Shown: positions 33,740 to 45,797 of the stretch, piece after piece
Position numbering within the stretch: position 1 is the stretch's first letter
How the letters are laid out: each line of letters starts with the position of its first letter
NCBI GenBank assembly: GCA_002900995.3
Contig: CM035315.1
Span: 2,748,814-2,812,813 of the forward strand
Source: Ganoderma boninense
Lineage: Eukaryota > Basidiomycota > Agaricomycetes > Polyporales > Polyporaceae
Length of the DNA stretch: 64,000 nt
Direction of reading: 5' to 3'
Notes under the pieces: generated by a model
What the model saw: only the letters and a program-made list of their open reading frames with translations
What the model was told of the DNA's origin: nothing
Databases searched by the model: none
Position numbers and translations under genes: made by a program

Positions 33740-35283
33740 TGTGGAGACAGGAGACCGTCCGGACGCCGTTCTGGACGGTGCCGCAGTGTTGTGGTCGTCG
33801 TCCGGATTGGAGACGTAGGCGGGGCCACGCACCGTTGCCTTCACCCGGTGGCGCGGCTGGATCTCCTCTAGCTCCTGAGGGTATACGGCCGGCAGCCAGG
33901 TGTCTTCGCCATTGATCGTCGTCTTGTAGTGGCTGAAGCGGAATCGCCAAGGCTCTTCGTCGTCTTCATTGGTCTCCTCTGCTTCCTTCGTTGTGACATG
34001 CTTGTAGAAGTTGTAGATCGCATCCCGGTTTATATGCACCGGATCGTTCCAAGCAAACTGTGGCGGCGGGGGCACCATGTTGTCCGCGAAGAACTTGTGC
34101 GGAACCGCCATCAGTGATGACCACGGCACGGACTTGACCTTCCGGCCGTTTGCAAACTCTGTTATGAAAGATCAATTCGAGCTACAAAGCACATTCAGAG
34201 CCCCCTTGGGACGTACGGTAGTGGAGATTCATGTATTGCCGCAAGACCTGTTGCTTCCTCGGCAGTTCCATTTCCTCTCCGTTCTCCTTCGTGGTCAGGA
34301 TGGGAGTACCGTCGTCGTATCTCTCGAACGAAAAGGGTCGCACTGGAGCGGCCACGGTGTCTCGGACGGCGGCTGCAATATCGTCATTGGCGTTGTCTGG
34401 AGTCAGGATGACTTTCCAAAACTCCCAAAACTTCTTCCGGAGGTTGACATCCCAGTGTAAGAGGGCCCGGAACTGTGGGTACGGGTCCTCCTTAGTGTAG
34501 AAGAGCTCCGAAGAATCGTAACTGTTACCGGACGTGAGGAGAACGGTCCGGACGGCAAAGACCACACCTGAGCACTCACCAGCATGCTTTCAGGCTGTCG
34601 TCTACGTCTTGGAAGATGCCATACATGAAGATCGGCATACCGAACTGACGCCAAAAGATTCGGGAGACTGCCATCATCCACCGGAGCGCATGCTTGCGTG
34701 CCAACCTGCTGGCAGTGAGCTTCTTTGCTCGGACCGACTAGCATAACACGTACTGCGCCTTGACATCATCATCCGGGCCTTCCTCTGTCCACTTCTGTGC
34801 GAGCTCCACCCAGGGCTCCTGTCCTGCTGCGACATCCCCTCCCAGATGGTCTTGCGTGTCCGATTCCAGGTCGAGACGTACTCTGCAGACTTCGGGTCGA
34901 TGTCAGGCATCTCCTTCTTGATTTCATGGCGGTTGCGTAGGCCCCACACTCTCTCTCCGGTGAAGATCTTGCTGAACACCAATTTCTCCTTGTCCTTGTT
35001 TCCCTTCTTGGGGCTGTGGTTGACATACCATGTATAGATTTTCTTCCGCAATGTCACGTCCGTGAACATATTGCAATACATGAGCTGCTCGACAGCGCAC
35101 CTGCTCGAACATATCTAAGGACATCGGGGTTTGCGGTTCTCCTCGTTTCTCCAGGAAATGCTTGGCCAGGGCCACCCGGAAATCTGGCTTCTTAGCCGCG
35201 GCAGTGCCCCGATACTCACCCTGCCGTTTCTGCAGTAGATCAACCTCATACTTGTTAAAGTCGCTCGCACGAGGAGGCATTAT

Positions 35284-35886
35284 GGCGGTAAGGGACAACA
35301 CGAAGTGCTGGGGATGCAAGCTGACAATCGAGGGGGACGACGAGCAAGTGAAGGCAGGGAAAGGAATCCACAAGCTTGCCGTGTTCCTTGCGAATGGGCA
35401 ACGGAACTCTCTCCAGTAGGGGACGCACACACGCTCGTCAGCTCCAATGCGCACATCAGATTGTCCTGCGCGATACGACACGTTCCAGTGACCACCGGCC
35501 GGCCAGCACTTGTAACCACTTGCCCTCCGGTCCGAGTGCCCGGCCTGTCACGCGAGAGGCAGTGCTCATACATTAGACCATCAGATTTGCACAGCACCAC
35601 CTTGCCGATATCGTTTGCATGATGAGAATCCGGCGTGTACGACCTAGCGAGCATCCTTGGACCAGTTAAGATCTGCCTTGCTCGCACATCCGCGCAGGAG
35701 GGCTCGATGGACGCGGCCAGTGGTGTTTCTAACCCCCTCCTTCCGAGGCACTGGGCCATCAGGCGACGGACCGCCCAGTATGTGGTTGCACTGTTTCATT
35801 ACTATTGATTCCGTTTCAATCCCGATCGAGGCAAGACCGACGGCCAGCTGTCCCGCCCCACCCCACCCCCGATTTCGTTCAGGCTA
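35284..35886. other. Divergent intergenic region between K3 and the TET/JBP gene
   Basis: About 600 bases without a supported gene. ORFs here run through on both strands without recognisable domains. It probably holds both promoters; no clear TATA box was found. Confidence 0.4.
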
Positions 35887-37058
35887 ATGGCGGATTGCGA
35901 CTCCGTAGCCCGGACCCTGGCTCTTGCATTCCGAAATCAATGTAAATTAAACCTCTCTTACTGTCAACTGTGTGTCTGATTTCCCTGCAGTGGCTGTCAG
36001 CTGGGATGCGGAGGAATACGCCAAAATATTGCCCCGGGCCACCACACTGAAGCGCGATGTGGAGGAGAGACTTCTACGAGAATTTCTCCCCATCACACCT
36101 GCAGATGAAGTTATGGCACGGACAGTCTCCCTTCGCATTGTCCGAGACCCAGCCGTGTTCACAGATCACGCAGGACGGATTTTGGCATGGTCCCTCCCCC
36201 AGGTCATTCCCCGGCATTGCCAGGTGAAGACTTCAATATCATGGTCACATTGCATGGTGCTGAAACTTCATCCGCTCTGCCTCAGGTCATAATGTTCAAG
36301 GCTGCGGAGCACCTTAAAACCCGCCTCAAAGTAAAGCCACAACCATTGGGTAAACCACCTGTGAATTGGCGGATGGCGGCCCAGAACTTTACTCCAAGCG
36401 CCGAATGGGGGGCTGGATTGGTCACGTTGTATCCAGCTGGGTTTCAGCTAGGACATGCCGTAAGTGTGGAGCCTGATATCTCGATCACCGAACTGAAGTG
36501 CATGTGTAGGGTCCGAACTTCATTCCCGCTCCCAGTAAGGAGTTCTCCACAACGCAGGCCAATCAGTGGATGTCGGAGATGGAAGAGTCTGGTAGCTTGC
36601 TTGACGGAATTCTGGCGGTAACCCATCCGGACCTTTACACCATATCTCAAGACTTGGCCGACAAAGTGTTCGCAGAACAACGCTGCTCATTGGCCACAGA
36701 AGGCATGCGTTCCTGGCCCACGAGCTTCAACTCCATCCAAGTGATAGTGAATCGACAATCACGCCTCCATCGCGACAAGAATACTGGCCCCGGGTGGGCG
36801 GACCTCCTTGCAACATTCGGAACATATGGCCAGTACGCGGTGCTAGAACTGAATAATCTAGGCGTGTCCGTCCCTTATGACAGTGGAAGTGTAGCCGTAA
36901 TCTGCTCTCGGATCGTGCGTCATGGGGTGCCGAAGGTGCAGGGAGACCGCGTGTGCTACGCGTGCTACATGGTGCAGAATGTTCATACATGGTTTGAGAT
37001 GCCGGACCCTGGGTTTGCCGATACAACCCGTGTTGCTCTCATGGACGGATCGATGTAA
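35887..37058 (+). CDS. TET/JBP-type 2-oxoglutarate/Fe(II) dioxygenase (5-methylpyrimidine oxygenase family)
   Basis: Predicted exons are 35887-35941, 35991-36223, 36286-36459 and 36510-37058. The introns of 49, 62 and 50 bases all have GT-AG ends. The join is open from ATG to TAA and gives 336 residues. The double-stranded beta-helix core is in the last exon. The metal ligands are HRD (H241, D243; 36768-36776) and H292 in RHGV (36921); R301 in GDRVC (36948) fits the 2-oxoglutarate salt bridge. The family oxidises 5-methylcytosine or thymine in DNA in the nucleus. The exact product of this fungal branch is not shown by sequence. It lies 51 bases upstream of the KDZ transposase in the same direction, the arrangement known for basidiomycete KDZ elements. 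The splice sites are my own calls. Confidence 0.9.
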
Positions 37059-37109
37059 ATACATACACAGACCTGTGAAGCCTATATGTTACTCACTTGA
37101 CTGCTCAAC

Positions 37110-40100
37110 ATGTCTCGCCGGCGTCGATTCGAAACTGTAGAGCCATTCGAGGAATTTGGCCTCCAAAGGAGATGGACAAAGAGGGGAATCGAAACAACAA
37201 CGAAGAAGGTCCGGCTGGGGTTACCAACAGCAAGCGATGGGCCTCCCTCTTCGGCGGAACCCTCTCCGGGACTGAGCGGCACATCGACGCCCGCTCCGGT
37301 GCACATCCAGCTTCCTCCTATTGAGACTGGAGAAGGTCTGCCATTCGAATTCACGTTTGAGAACAGCAGGTGGACGGGCAAGGTGCGCTAATGGTCAAAC
37401 ACAATAACCGACCGTGGTGCTTTGCTAATGCGTTGGTCAGACCCAGAACAATTTTCAAAGGGAGTTTCTGAATGTCAGGGAGGAATATCTATACCGCGGC
37501 CTTGCCCTGGAGTCACTGCCAGAGGACGGCAAGGGAATCTGCGGCCATCCGGCCACCTGGAGATGCCTCACCTGCCATGGACGGCCGACATTCTGTGCTG
37601 AGTGCTGTAGGGAGCGCCACCTGAGCCATCCGCTCCATCGGGTGGAGTATTGGACCGGATATTACTTCCATCCGGGATGGCTACGGGACCTCAGAGTCCA
37701 GATTCATGCCGGTCATGGTGGCCGGCCATGCCTCCCCCTACAGCCCTACTCCGGGCAGCCCATGGACACTGCGGACGGCACGCGCACTGTTCTGGACGAC
37801 CAGGAAGATGAGTCCAGAGTCATGCTAGATGAAGAAGCAGATGATTTACAGCTAGACGATGAAGATGTGGACCTCGACTTCTATCCGGATGAGGATACAC
37901 TAGTCACCTCTCCGGCAGACCTTCCCCGTTTCGGTGACCCCATTCATCCCCCCGGCAATTTCCTACATTCAACGACATATACAGGGGATCGCATGATGGT
38001 GGTCGTAGATGTCGATGGCATTCACGAAATCTCTGTGATGTTTTGCGTATGTGACAACGCTGCGAGCGACGACTTGCAAATCTTGGATCTAGGATATTAT
38101 CCTGCGATGACTATACGACCGCGAACAATGTTCACACAGAGAGTGCTAGACGACTTTCTCCTCGCCAACAAGGAATGCAAGACCGCCGCGCGGAATTACT
38201 ACAACAAACTGCGGCGGACTACCAATGACGCTTTTCCGCACATGGTGCCGGTACGTTCACCAACCTCCGTGTTCACGGCATTGTGATGAATGCTCCGAGT
38301 CACAGGATCGTTATAAGGAACTGCTACGTACATCGCGTCAGTGGCAAAATCTGCGCCTGCGAAAATCTTCCGGCTTTGGACATCGGACGGAGGCGATACC
38401 TCCAGGCGGCATGGCTGTCCGGTGTCCGGCATGCCCACAGCCCGGCGAAAACCTCCCGGACAACTGGCAGGACGATCCGGACAGGTAATAGTAGTGATGC
38501 AGATGCATGAGGGGCAACGCTGACCAATGCCTAAGGTGGAAATATATGCGGTCAGTGGTCCTGGATGGAAACTTCTCTGCGCAACATCGTCACATGCGTA
38601 ATCCAGAGGATGATGTCCCGCTAGCGGACGGACATGCTTTTATGGTTACGGACGGCCCGTACAAGCATCACCTGAAGACGGCGAAAGAATTCAAAGAGGT
38701 ATAACACCAGATCCGATGTCTGAAGAGGTCAGAAGCTGACCGGACATCCAGAAAATCACCTGTAACGATCACCGTGCAGTCCTGAACGCCGCGGTGAGCC
38801 GTGGGAAACTGGAAGCAACTGGAATTGGGGCAGCCGCATGCTCTAGGCATGGATTCTTTTTGCCACATGCCCAGCTGCTGTTGTAGTATTGATGTATCAT
38901 GTTACGACTAACAGCCTAGAGTGTTTTACATCAGGTTACGGCTAAAAGTGCGATGTATCAGGAACCTCTGGAGCCTCCGGGACAGCTTGTCGTCGCTTGC
39001 CTTATTTAGGAGATCCTCCTCCGGGGCCACTGATGGCACAGCATTGCTGCCTCCCAGGCTTAGATAAGCCTGTGGACCACTGTCCCAGGTGCCTGGGTGC
39101 CTCCCCATCAATTCTGGGCTCCTCCCATCAATTCCGGTATTTCCCCATCAATCCTGGGCTCCCCCATCAATTCCGGTTCTCCCATCATTCTACCAACCTC
39201 CTGCCCTCCTGTCCAAATATGGCAGTCCCTCTTCCTCCCGGAATTGTGTTAGCTATATCTCCCTCATTTCTGGGTGTATTGACTTCGTTCTTTTTGCATT
39301 ATGTTCGTCTAATTAGCGCGCTTCTAATGCACCTAACACGACCATACAACTAGGGTTATAACATATACTAATGGCCCCTCTGTAGTCACTCTAAGGGGGA
39401 ATGTTTGGCCCATATCTCGGCCGTTTTTGCACGCATTTGCTCGCGAGAGGCGCGTTTTTTGTTCGCGTGATCGACGCGCACAAAACGAGCCCTCTCGCGC
39501 CCAAATCTGTCCACCGTTCTCCGGTGCATATATCCCCTCCTCCTGGGGAGCAGGTATATGCACCTTGGGAACCACTGGACCGATTGGCTTTGTTCTTTTT
39601 GCGTCTGGTAGCTACTAATAAGTGTATTCTAGGCGTACAAACTGCATACAGGCGCACCCAGTTGCCACTGTAGGAGGGGGGCATCAATATTCACCTATAG
39701 TCAACTTCTTCCCCCCATATCTCCTTCGGTTCTTGGCCGTTTTCTGTGCCCCTTATATGCCCGGAAAGCCCTTGCATAGGGCTTTCCAACGAGCCTACAT
39801 ATGCCCCAATCTGTCCACTACAGCCCTCAGACCATAGACCCCTTCTCCTGACTACTCCCCTCTCCACTGTTTGGCCCATATCTTGGGCAGTTCTGGGCCA
39901 ATCCACTTGCTCTCTTTTGCGTCCTATGCATGCAATAGCACTTCTTGTAACCATGCAGTGTATAACACTATCCCCTCCAACAATCTATATAGAGTCTGTT
40001 ATCAGTGGTACCTAGATCTACCCCCCTCTGACATATATGTAGGTGGTGGTAGCTAACTAGATCATATACACTACTTGAAAGCCCTTTGCAGCCGCTTTCC

Positions 40101-43100
40101 AACAAGCCCAAAACCATCCAAATCGGTCAAGAAATGGATGAGATATAGCTAATAGATCAAGTGTACACTGGGGTGTAAGACACTTTAAGACAGGCAGTAA
40201 GACACTGCTCTCGGAAATGCCTTACTAGCCCAAGGGGTCCCCCTTGGCTTCAACAAGTTATATCTCAATGACTTCTTACCTGTTTCCCCTCAACTTTGTT
40301 GCATTGGATAGCTGTAATTGGCTGCTATCCGACCCTGTAACTACATGTTTTATCAGGCAAATGGAAAATTTGTCAGAGGGGGGTAAACTGGTGACTACTG
40401 ATAACACCCTGGATATAGATCTACATGCCTGATAGTACTTCTCAGTGGTGAATTGGCTTGTGGTATAGTACACATATACAACGCAAAAGAGAGCAAGTGG
40501 ATTGGCCCAGAACTGCCCAAGATATGGGCCAAACAGTGGAGAGGGGAGTAGTCAGGAGAAGGGGTCTATGGTCTGAGGGCTGTAGTGGACAGATTGGGGC
40601 ATATGTAGGCTCGTTGGAAAGCCCTATGCAAGGGCTTTCCGGGCATATAAGGGGCACAGAAAACGGCCAAGAACCGAAGGAGATATGGGGGGAAGAAGTT
40701 GACTATAGGTGAATATTGATGCCCCCCTCCTACAGTGGCAACTGGGTGCGCCTGTATGCAGTTTGTACGCCTAGAATACACTTATTAGTAGCTACCAGAC
40801 GCAAAAAGAACAAAGCCAATCGGTCCAGTGGTTCCCAAGGTGCATATACCTGCTCCCCAGGAGGAGGGGATATATGCACCGGAGGAACGGGTGGACAGAT
40901 TTGGGCGCGAGAGGGCTCGTTTTGTGCGCGTCGATCACGCGAACAAAACGCGCCCTCTCGCGAGCAAATGCGTGCAAAAACGGCCGAGATATGGGCCAAA
41001 CATTCCCCCTTAGAGTGACTACAGAGGGGCCATTAGTATATGTTATAACCCTAGTTGTATGGTCGTGTTAGGTGCATTAGAAGCGCGCTAATTAGACGAA
41101 CATAATGCAAAAAGAACGAAGTCAATACACCCAGAAATGAGGGAGATATAGCTAACACAATTCCGGGAGGAAGGAGGGACTGCCATATTGGGACAGGAGG
41201 GGCAGGAGGTTGGTAGAATGATGGGAGAACCCGGAATTGATGGGGGGAGCCCAGGATTGATGGGGAAATACCGGAATTGATGGGAGGGAGCCCAGAATTG
41301 ATGGGGGAGGCACCCAGGCACCTGGGACAGTGGTCCACAGGCTTATCTAAGCCTGGGAGGCAGCAATGCTGTGCCATCAGTGGCCCCGGAGGAGGATCTC
41401 CTAAATAAGGCAAGCGACGACAAGCTGTCCCGGAGGCTCCAGAGGTTCCTGATACATCGCACTTTTAGCCGTAACCTGATGTAAAACACTCTAGGCTGTT
41501 AGTCGTAACATGATACATCAATACTACAACATATGGTGACATGCCTGCGTAGACTTTCAAGGAGGGGAACGGTGAGCTAGAATGTACAGGCTGATGGCGG
41601 GAATTATGCAGCTAACAATTGGTACAAGGCAGCGAAACATGGACTACGTGCTGCACTGGATACTGGCGTATCTGAACGCCCTCACCTGGATCCTGGTGAT
41701 GTACGACGTAATGTGCCAATACTTTACGAATTTGTACCACAGGTTCAGGGACAGCCCGGCTCTATCTCTGCCGGAAAGCCTCACGTTCATGCGCGGTATC
41801 GGACAGTTTCATGTTCATGGGCACGTTGCGCCGTGCTTCCCCCGTTTCTCGTCGAACTTTATACGAGGGGCCGGAATGCAGGATGGCGAAATCATCGAGA
41901 CCTTGTGGAACAAGACAAACGCAATATCTGAATCGACACGAGGCATGTCGTCAGCGCACAGACGGGAGGTGATTGACGACACCATGAATGACTCGAATTG
42001 GATGAAACTAACGTGGATCAGTACGTCTTCCGGACACCGTGTTCGCACCGACTGAAACGTCACTACAGCGTCCATCCTGAATCGAAAGTGGCGGAGAGCC
42101 TGTAGAGAGTGGCAGCCAGCAGTTGAAGCATTCCAGAGCTTATCCGAGGCGTCCGGAGAGGAGCAATGCGCCGAATGGCTTGCGGATGCACTGCACGCGG
42201 ATGAGGAACGGATGGAGGATGTAACAGCCATGGATATATACGACGTGTCCAAGCAGCAACGTATGCCCTATCCGTCTGGAATTACTGGTGTCGCTAACCA
42301 AATATTGCCTCACAGTGCCTACCAGGAAGGAGAAAGAGCTGTCGTTGACCCAAAAGGAAGGAGACGTGGACGCCACCATGCGGGGTGCGGCCAGCTGGAT
42401 CTCGAACGGAATCAGACTGGAGGAACAGAAGTAAGTGTACGGAACGTAAGCATACTTGGCCTTGCTCACAGCATTCTAGACTATCCATCGCGTACACTGC
42501 AAGATCCCTCCGTGACACGGGAAGCAGCAGCGATCGTTTGGCTCTGACGCAGCGGCGACAACGATTGCTCACTGGTATGAAAGCTTTCCACAAAGCGGCA
42601 GACCGTCATCTCCGGATGTCAATTAGCACGACGGGGGTCCCTGTGAGCAATGATCCAACGGACTTCGGACGAGTCTGGGATCCGGTGGAAGGCCTGGAAG
42701 GCAGCTGGGCAACGAGCGGCGGGGCTCCTGAGCCTGGGGGCCCGCTGGACCCGGAGGAACAACCACTCGCCCTTCCGTCAACGATGGGGTATACCTATCT
42801 TGTCGAACACAACCTCAAAGAGCTTGCGGAAAAGGAACAAGAGCTCCGGGAAGGACAGATGAACGATTGCCTCCAGGGTATCCGGACCGCCATAGCATAC
42901 AAGTCACTCTTGTACCGGACGAGGGTCCGGAAAGCCGGATTATACCGGAACAAGCTCCGCAGCTTCGACGAAATCCAGACTACCGATGACGGACTTATGA
43001 AGCACGTCCGGGCGTATACACAAGCCCGGAAAGCAGCGGCACGGCTGTTTGACCGTGACACGGCTGACCTGGACTCGACACAGCGGCGCAACGCGTTCTT

Positions 43101-43566
43101 CTCGCGATACAAAGAGATACGCCGCGAAGACCTGGGAGTGACGACAGTTTACACATGGCCTACGGAACGTGCATTCCTCTTGGATATGGCATGTAGAAGA
43201 TTCGGACGCTGCGCAAAACACGAGCTGGCTGGTAGATTGTGAGTAGCATCACCGCCGGCATGGGTCACGTTGTATTAAAGCTCTACATTAGTCCGGCGCA
43301 TGCTGTGGCTTAGGGCTTACGCCCGCAAGTGCCGCTGGGACGAGGAGTCTGTCCTAGTTCCTTTTGAAATGGACTCAACCGTCCGGTACTTCAGAACACA
43401 GTCCGGACGGTGGAGACAATGGGCGGAAAATGGTGGCACCCCGGGGCACAAAGCGTACGCCTTCCGGCAGTCTTCGATGTGGGCGAGCCTTAGAGATCAC
43501 GCTTCGGACGCCTTTGTAAAGACCCAGAGGATGTATAGTTTGGAAGCAGAAGTTCCAAGTACGTAG
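37110..43566 (+). CDS. KDZ transposase with CxC2-type cysteine cluster, interrupted by FB2
   Basis: Predicted exons are 37110-37382, 37441-38250, 38306-38484, 38536-38698, 38752-38871, then after FB2 and one TSD copy 41546-41571, 41629-42020, 42069-42260, 42316-42430, 42480-43231 and 43292-43566. The sum is 3297 bases, 1098 residues with no stop. A cysteine cluster (about residues 120-160; CLTCHG, FCAECC, then HPLHR) matches the CxC2 domain associated with KDZ transposases. Likely catalytic residues are D431 in LDGNF, D550 in YDVMCQY and E611 or E614 in DGEIIETLW. FB2 cuts between PHA and CVDFQGGER, a position conserved as PH-VDFQKGE in the family. A helical C-terminal region follows. One acceptor (AAG at 41628) and one donor (GTAGAT at 43232) are not ideal. 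As it stands the gene cannot make the full protein unless FB2 is removed. Confidence 0.9.
38872..41538. mobile_element. FB2: long-arm foldback element inserted in the KDZ transposase
   Basis: The arms at about 38872-39931 and 40482-41538 are near-perfect reverse complements, with a loop of about 550 bases that is itself partly inverted. The ends are CAGCTGCTGTTGTAG and, inverted, CACCATATGTTGTAG. The 7-base TSD ACATGCC (38865-38871, 41539-41545) is exact. Removing the element and one TSD copy restores the conserved transposase reading frame. It has no transposase of its own. Arm sequence contains repeated themes also seen in FB1 (GGAAAGCCCT, CCATATCT, TTCTTTTTGC). Confidence 0.93.
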
Positions 43567-43763
43567 CGTTACCCGTCTGGGTTTACATGAATGCAATTCA
43601 ACATGTTAACGGTACAAACGATACACGGCGCGCATCTGACAACATCTAATCCGTATCAGCTTCCAGAAGGGGGGTGGTGCCCCACTCCGGAGCCCAGTAG
43701 ACACCGTGCTGGTGCACGATCGCGACTGTAAAACAAAGACATGAGCCGGGATGACAATACGTG
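43567..43763. other. Short gap between convergent KDZ transposase and K5
   Basis: A possible last KDZ exon (about 43660-43697) can be drawn with a GTACGT donor at 43557, so the transposase C terminus is uncertain by about a dozen residues. Confidence 0.35.
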
Positions 43764-44330
43764 TTAGTCTGAGAACCTACGGGCTTGAGCAGCCAGGGAC
43801 GCAGCCTCCGTGAACTTAATGAGCTCGCGGTTATACAGCTTGAGCTTGGCCAGGGACATCGTGTACGGCTCATGGTTGAGGGTGGTCACGCCCTGTGTGA
43901 AAGCGTGCACCGCATCGCTGAACTCGACGGACGCCTCGGTATGCGCCTCCCGGACACGCTTCAGCTTCTCCATACACTCGTACAGGACGAGCTCCCTGCT
44001 CTCCCGGGAATAACGCTTCCAGAACTCGCGCAAAGTGGCGGGAGAAGGCCGGATGGCCTCCGGCTGCTCAACAAACCACTTGTAAACGGTGCGGAAGTAG
44101 GGGTCGATGTCCTGCGCGTCATACACATGGCCGGCCTGGCCGATCGCTCGGAATAACTGAGCGATGACGGACTGAACATGGGAAAGGCGGTAGACGGTTT
44201 GGCCGGAACGAAGATCAGCCACCAAGAGACTGAGGGCCTCGCTGAGGGGAATGTCTGGGAGGTCCGACATGTCGGGTCCCGTGGCGACACTCTCGGAGTC
44301 ATCGGCAGGGCCAACAAAGGCGCGTATCAT
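43764..44330 (-). CDS. K5: small helical protein of the KDZ element, unknown function
   Basis: A single open frame of 188 residues from ATG 44330 (MIRAFVGPADDSES) to TGA. The longer ORF to 44549 extends through hydrophobic sequence unlike the rest and is less likely the start. The protein is mostly helical and charged, with a middle segment (YFRTVYKWFVEQPEAIRPSP) and a C-terminal coiled-coil-like part. No known domain is recognised. It is convergent with the transposase and divergent from K6. Undisturbed, unlike K2 and K6. Confidence 0.65.
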   Translation of the reverse strand: MIRAFVGPADDSESVATGPDMSDLPDIPLSEALSLLVADLRSGQTVYRLSHVQSVIAQLFRAIGQAGHVYDAQDIDPYFRTVYKWFVEQPEAIRPSPATLREFWKRYSRESRELVLYECMEKLKRVREAHTEASVEFSDAVHAFTQGVTTLNHEPYTMSLAKLKLYNRELIKFTEAASLAAQARRFSD

Positions 44331-44988
44331 GCTTACGAAAAGAAAAGAGAGTAAGTACATGGCCAGAAGGGATGGCCGGACGATGTACATGTGGGGAGGA
44401 GTCCTTGGAAGTGGTAATGGCAGGAAGGGGTGCTGTTGGGGAACTATAACAATGAAAATGTCAGGATGAGAACACGCACAAGCACAACAGGGCGTACCTT
44501 GAGAAGATGAGATGAGCTTGAGAGCGCAGACTGCTGCAGAGGACAGCAAAACGAGACGGAATTTATATCCTCATGTGCTGCAGTCACCGTGGCATGGCTT
44601 CGATTTAAGGACAATATGACAAACCCCTCGCACAAGAGAGAACTCCAAATTACCAAGACCGGAAAGAAGTGCCGTCCACGAGGCGAGGCTGTAATGCTCG
44701 CAGCATCAGCCTCGTGTGCTGCAGCAAAACCTAAGAAGACAGCGATTAACCTCACTACAAGACATGAGGTGTGAATAGGGAGAAAGAGGAATACCAAACC
44801 TGGCAGAGATCACAAAAACAGCCGGACACTCTACTCGGCTGCGTTGATCCGCGGCGATATGCAGATTGGATATGGCGCAGAGGGTGACGAGTCAGCTGCA
44901 GCACGCTGTGAAACCTGGGAGCGGCTTCAACGTCTGTTGCGGACGCCATCCACGCCCTTCACGACCCTCGTCCTAGGATAACACAGCA
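44331..44988. other. Divergent intergenic region between K5 and K6
   Basis: About 660 bases without a supported gene. Both 5' regions lie here. The antisense ORF at 44444-44797 has no support. Confidence 0.4.
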
Positions 44989-45797
44989 ATGCTCCTGGCT
45001 CTCCCTTCTTTGCAAAATGCGAGGGACGATGGTGAATCATCCCTAGCATTGTGGGGGTTCAGATCGGAGGTCGTACACGTTATCCTACGTGTTCGGAAGG
45101 CAATCCAGGCCCTCCCCAACAGCCCGGACGCATTGACCATCCGGAGATGGAACTATTGCCTGGCTCGTGAAATTGTACGTCTATTGACACTGAATCGTCG
45201 CAGACTCCGCAGACTAATCTAGAACGCACGGACAACTAATCAGTGGTTAGCGATACACGCCACCGGAGCTGCTACCACGATAGCGGTCCAGCCTCCTTTC
45301 AGCTGGAATGTTGAAGGCGGCGTCGAATCTTGCCTCCCGCTGTCCATTTTACTGTACGCAGTGAGATGGAATGGACGCAAAATAGACTTCTCCATGGAGC
45401 GCTTAGATAGGGAGGCCTTCTTGACAGCTACGGAGAACCTGGACAACAACCTCCCTCCTATGGCGAACCACGGGGGATATATCCAGTGGTGGGAAGTAAA
45501 CACCAACCCATCATCACAGACCCGACACATGCCAAAGTGGTGGGATGATCCACCGAAAGAAGCAGTACATGCTGTCATACGCTTGAGTTGTTCGAGGCTG
45601 ATTTACGATGGTAGGCGCCCCCGATGGCTTACTTCTCAGAAGACTGGGAGGAGTGGAGGGAGACGACGCAGATGCAGATGAACGATATCGCGAAACAGCT
45701 GGAATCAAAGCGTGTCGAGCTCAACGAGGTGAATGCCGAGCTGGCAGGTGAGGTGGCTGAGGGGGAAACGCCGGAATGCAGCGGTGCCTACGACTGA
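44989..45797 (+). pseudogene. K6: small KDZ accessory gene, unknown function
   Basis: The frame from ATG 44989 continues past a TAG at 45220 in the same phase through to about 45590 (SWNVEGGVESCLPLSILLYA, MANHGGYIQWW). Continuation past the TAG suggests CAG to TAG rather than a natural end. An intron (about 45592-45644) joins a short last exon with a helix (MQMNDIAKQLESKRVELNEV) ending at TGA 45797. About 250 residues in all. No known domain is recognised. It is the last gene before the right subterminal repeats. Confidence 0.5.

Larger units (their letters stand above)
26720..35283 (-). pseudogene. K3: KDZ accessory protein, split by element B
   Basis: It starts at ATG 35283 (MPPRASDFNKYEVDLLQKRQ). 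An N-terminal region to about 34850 includes MYCNMFTDVTLRKK and WEGM-type Trp motifs; exon boundaries there are unclear. Further exons include about 34540-34210 (FWEFWKVILTPDNAND) and about 34135-33740. Element B plus one TGTGG copy (5325 bases, divisible by 3) separates this from 28419, and the frame continues into a Lys-rich then acidic segment. An intron at 27862-27806 (GTATGT...ATAG) precedes the last exon (27805-26720), with Arg/Ser-rich low complexity at its end. It is convergent with K2 and divergent from the TET gene. No known domain is recognised. Without element B I see no certain lesion, but N-terminal splicing is unresolved. Confidence 0.6.

Noticed and set aside
39333..41018. Matching ORF pairs on opposite strands in FB2 (for example 80-100 aa)
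   Set aside because: Again inverted-arm duplicates. They contain repetitive motifs and no protein signature.
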